A DNA stretch of 64,000 bases from assembly GCA_002286715.1 (NCBI GenBank), contig NSJX01000002.1, forward strand, positions 296,396 through 360,395. The letters run 5' to 3'. Below, one piece after another: positions 60,911 to 64,000 of the stretch. Every line of letters starts with the position of its first letter. Position 1 is the first letter of the stretch. The translations under genes and the position numbers were made by a program. This stretch comes from Dentipellis sp. KUC8613. Its lineage: Eukaryota; Basidiomycota; Agaricomycetes; Russulales; Hericiaceae. The notes under the pieces are model-generated. The model did not search any database, was not told the origin of the DNA, and worked only from the letters and a program-made list of their open reading frames with translations.

Positions 60911-63870
60911 TTCGCGCGGGGCTCGTACGCGGCCCAGCATCCCACACATCTGATGCATCGGAATCCCTACAGCCTACAGTCCCGCCACCGCGCGCGCATC
61001 CTAGGTTCCACATGCCATCTTGCTTCAGCACATTAACCATCAACTTCTCGGCCTCGCAGCCTAGTATACGAATTTCTCGTTTCGCGACGTTCGCTGCAGG
61101 GTCGGTGGGTGCTGGGAAATGAACTGTTGGAGGTTGGGCTTGCGCATGCGGGACATCGCGCGCCGTGGCGGGGCGTCGGGCACGTTGCTGTGATGCGATC
61201 TGCCACCCCGGGCTCCGCGCGTGTCAGGTATGCATATGCAAATCAGCAAGCAGGGGATCCAAGCGTCGATATCCGCTCACCGCAGGCTCGATCGAGCAAT
61301 CGCGCGTCCTCGGTGGTCCGTGCCGCCAAGCTTGCTTTCTCGCGAAGGTAAATCGCTGGCGATTGTCGGTTTACCTGCCGTTGGCTTTTTGGCTGATTTG
61401 CCTTTTGCAGGCAGTGCACTCTCAAGCTGTCTCGAGCTGGACGATGGGGTGGGCGTGTCTCGTCCATCGGCGGTGTGATGCATACGCGCGCGGGGTATGA
61501 GTGCTACATACGTCGAGGATCGAGAAGCCCGATGGTGAATGACATTGTCAACATAAAACACTATATGCGCTACACGGATCATGGGAAGCCCCCAGAGCTT
61601 TCTGCACATGACCGTACTCGCCGCCGCAGGTAAGTACGTCCACACCGCACACCACATACTCAACATGCGTGCCTCGTGTTCACCGTCCCTGCCACTGACA
61701 ACTCCAACAGTAATGGCCAACCCAGGTTCTGGAATGGCATGCGCACGATCCATCAAATCAAAAATCAAAGCTCGGCGCCACCACCCACCGGCGACGTTGT
61801 CCTCCTGCTGCTGGTGTTCGAATCCATCCGGAGCAAATACCCGTCTACCGTGTCGGCATATCGACGTATGTAAGAAAGAAAATTGCGCACGCGTTTCCGT
61901 GCGTATACCGAACAAAGCACGCGACGTGGGCCTCTGCCCCGGGCGGCCGTATGCTGTCGCCTATCCCCAAGTAAGTACGATCAGACGTCACGCTGACGCT
62001 GGCTGTCGGTGTCAGAGACAGAGACTTGCGGAAATTCAGGACCGGATCCTGAGCGCCAGCTGGCGTGCTGGACACTCGACCTGGCAGTACGCCTGCCGCA
62101 GTCCTCGTACTGACCGCCACCATCTCCCGAGTCTAGAGCCCAGACTGTCAGAGAGTTGCAGAATCCAGGTCAGCTGAGTCGTCGTATGCGTATGTCGTAT
62201 ATCTCGATACTGATTACACGTAGTTCCGACGTAGGGCGCATCAAGCCACCATCGCCACGGGACGCGATATGGGCTCCTACGGGCGACGGATCAATCTGGC
62301 TTATGACCCTGGCTAAGTGCTACGCTAGTCGCCCTCGACCACGCCTAACTGAGCACTTCTCCACTTTCTTTCTTCGGCGTAGCGACCGTGCTCTATGACG
62401 TGCTGATGCTCTACTTAAATTATCTGCAGACGTAGACATCATCGCGAAGGCACGCAACACTGAACATGTGCAAAGGTTATATCACAGTGATGTATATCCA
62501 CGTCGACTGGACACTCCATTCTGGCCGTCGTGACGCGGTTGCGGGTGCAGATAGTGGTAATTATACCTATGTCGCGACGCTGCAATCCGGGCTTCGTTCT
62601 GCTTCTACTTCCGGCATGACGACTATCATTCTATCACCGTATGTTATTCCGAGAGCTCACTACGCGCCGCTGTGCAGTGACCCAATCTCTGCCCGACATC
62701 TCCTCGAGAGTCGAACCATCTGAGGCTTTGAACACGGGCTGCATTTGTTGCGAGGTCCTCCGCCATCGCCATCATGACATACTGCACTATTGTTTTCCTC
62801 TTGGAGATATGTCGCTATTCAAATAGATTTTTGCACAATTGCTAGCTCGCCTGATAGCCGTGCGCCGTATCTCAATTTGTCTTTACGCTCGACGGGAGGC
62901 TCGGAAGCACTTGTCGTTCGCAGGGGAGTCAGGTCAGCGCGCTGAGTCAGCGTGTTCCTTAGACTCGCCCGCCTCGAGGCTGCGCGAGACTCGAGCATCG
63001 ACACTAGCGGCCTTTAAGCTCAGGCTACGTCGTGTCTCGTATGCTCTCCACACGTCTTCATACACGTCAAGCTCAAACGTGCGGTGCACGCCTCGACGAC
63101 AATCTGGTCGCGCTCTGGCCAGCACGCCCCCGCCGCAATCTCCGCGCCGGTCGTCCCAGAGTCACCTGAGAACCGTGCGCGCCTCCGACGACGCTTCGGC
63201 TTCGATATCTGGCTAGTGGGCTACGTAGGCCTTTTTTCGGAGGCTACTTCGCATCGGTCTCCATGCCGCAGCTCCAGAGCCTTCCATGCCACCCGGCCAC
63301 CCAGGGCTTCTGCCTGACCATACTCGTGCTGCATGCTGCGTGTATCTTGGCCGCCTGCTCTGCTCGCCCTTCGAGGCGCACATTTCATACCTCCTGCGTC
63401 CTGGAACGGGGTGCAGACCAGGCTTAGCATTATTGAATTTACACTAGCGCCGTGCGCACCGATTCAGGCTGAAGAGAGGACTGCCACGGATGCAAGTTGA
63501 TCAACATCACCGCAAGGCACCCGCGTCCGAATCTGCTGCACCTTGTCCCAACCCTGGCAGCCAGCCAGCGCCCTCCGGCTCGCTTCGCCGTCGCGATATC
63601 GATGCAACGTACGTACGGCCCATCATGCTATTGTCCTCTAATTGTCTGCGCACCGCCGCACATGCGCATCTCGGGCTTCGCAGCTATTGTCCTCTGGCGC
63701 GCTGGGATCCGAGCTGGGCCTGCCTTGTTCCCGGCGGGGCAGGAGCGCGCCCGGGATTCCCTGCGATAGCGGGGTCAACTGATCCCAACTCCACTGCCTG
63801 CCAGCCCCCGCCGCAGCCCCGGGTCCCACCGTGCGGTGTCGTGTTGGCGGCCGCCTGCGACGGACGTGCT

Positions 63871-63876
63871 TATAAG
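63871..63876 (+). promoter_or_regulatory. TATA-like site for a gene beyond the right edge
   Basis: CTTATAAGGCC followed by a pyrimidine-rich stretch (ccctcgcccctccctcccgtctgcg), the same layout as the other promoters here. No start codon with a sustained frame follows within the window. Confidence 0.35.
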
Positions 63877-64000
63877 GCCCGTGCTGCGTATCCCCGCCCT
63901 CCAGCCCCCTCGCCCCTCCCTCCCGTCTGCGTCTGTGTCTGTGTCCGTGTCCCGTATCCGTTTCAGTCCCCGCATTCCCCCACACGCACACGCCCCAGAC

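Larger units (their letters stand above)
59474..64000. other. 4.5 kb gene-poor right end
   Basis: Several open frames of 100-220 codons exist (for instance 60195-60827 minus and 61277-61915 minus), but none has a recognisable motif, consistent codon bias or a partner exon. Short heptamer repeats lie at 60883-60910. No tRNA, transposase or reverse transcriptase was seen. A non-coding RNA or a rapidly evolving small secreted protein gene cannot be excluded by eye. Confidence 0.5.

Noticed and set aside
61277..61915. 212-codon minus-strand open frame
   Set aside because: Composition is mixed and no domain or partner exon is recognisable.

Overview
The window is nuclear DNA of a basidiomycete fungus, most likely a wood- or litter-decaying mushroom (Agaricomycetes, Polyporales-like). 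The reasons are GC-rich genes broken by many 50-70 nt GT-AG introns, tight gene spacing on both strands, a mushroom-type cytochrome P450 and seven-membrane-span protein, and four copies of FunK1, a protein kinase family expanded in Agaricomycetes. Coding regions were assembled by eye from exon pieces, so splice sites are inferences checked by reading-frame continuity and family motifs. I find 22 protein genes (one running off the left edge), one intron-containing tRNA-Asn gene, several core promoters and a few microsatellites.

Left part (1-25 kb), mainly housekeeping and metabolism: a partial FAD monooxygenase (-), a TPR protein (-), a P450 (+), tRNA-Asn (-) head to head with the RNase P subunit POP5 (+), a KAPA synthase (bioF-like, -) ending in the peroxisomal signal SKL, an unknown protein (-), protein phosphatase methylesterase PPE1 (+), the ribosome-biogenesis AAA ATPase RIX7 (-), and a four-BRCT Dpb11/TopBP1-like checkpoint protein (-).

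Middle (25-41 kb): an unknown disordered protein, FunK1 copy 1 (lesioned or newly intron-bearing), a Ser/Thr-rich single-pass membrane protein, a possible Ecm11-like protein, a major facilitator transporter and a seven-span membrane protein.

Right part (41-59.5 kb): FunK1 copies 2 and 3 (-), a MINDY-family deubiquitinase (+) ending in a CaaX box, FunK1 copy 4 (+), an LRR protein with a C-terminal SAP domain (-), a TBC RabGAP (-) and, divergent from it, the cytochrome oxidase assembly factor COA6 (+). FunK1 copies 2 and 4 share a recognisable core promoter, and a third copy of that promoter stands without a kinase next to the LRR-SAP gene. From 59.5 kb to the right edge no gene could be supported; a TATA-like site near 63.87 kb probably belongs to a gene beyond the window.

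The most unusual signals are the FunK1 cluster with its shared and orphan promoters, the gt...ag segment that replaces exactly 19 conserved codons in FunK1 copy 1, the prenylation motif on the MINDY enzyme, and the PTS1 on KAPA synthase.
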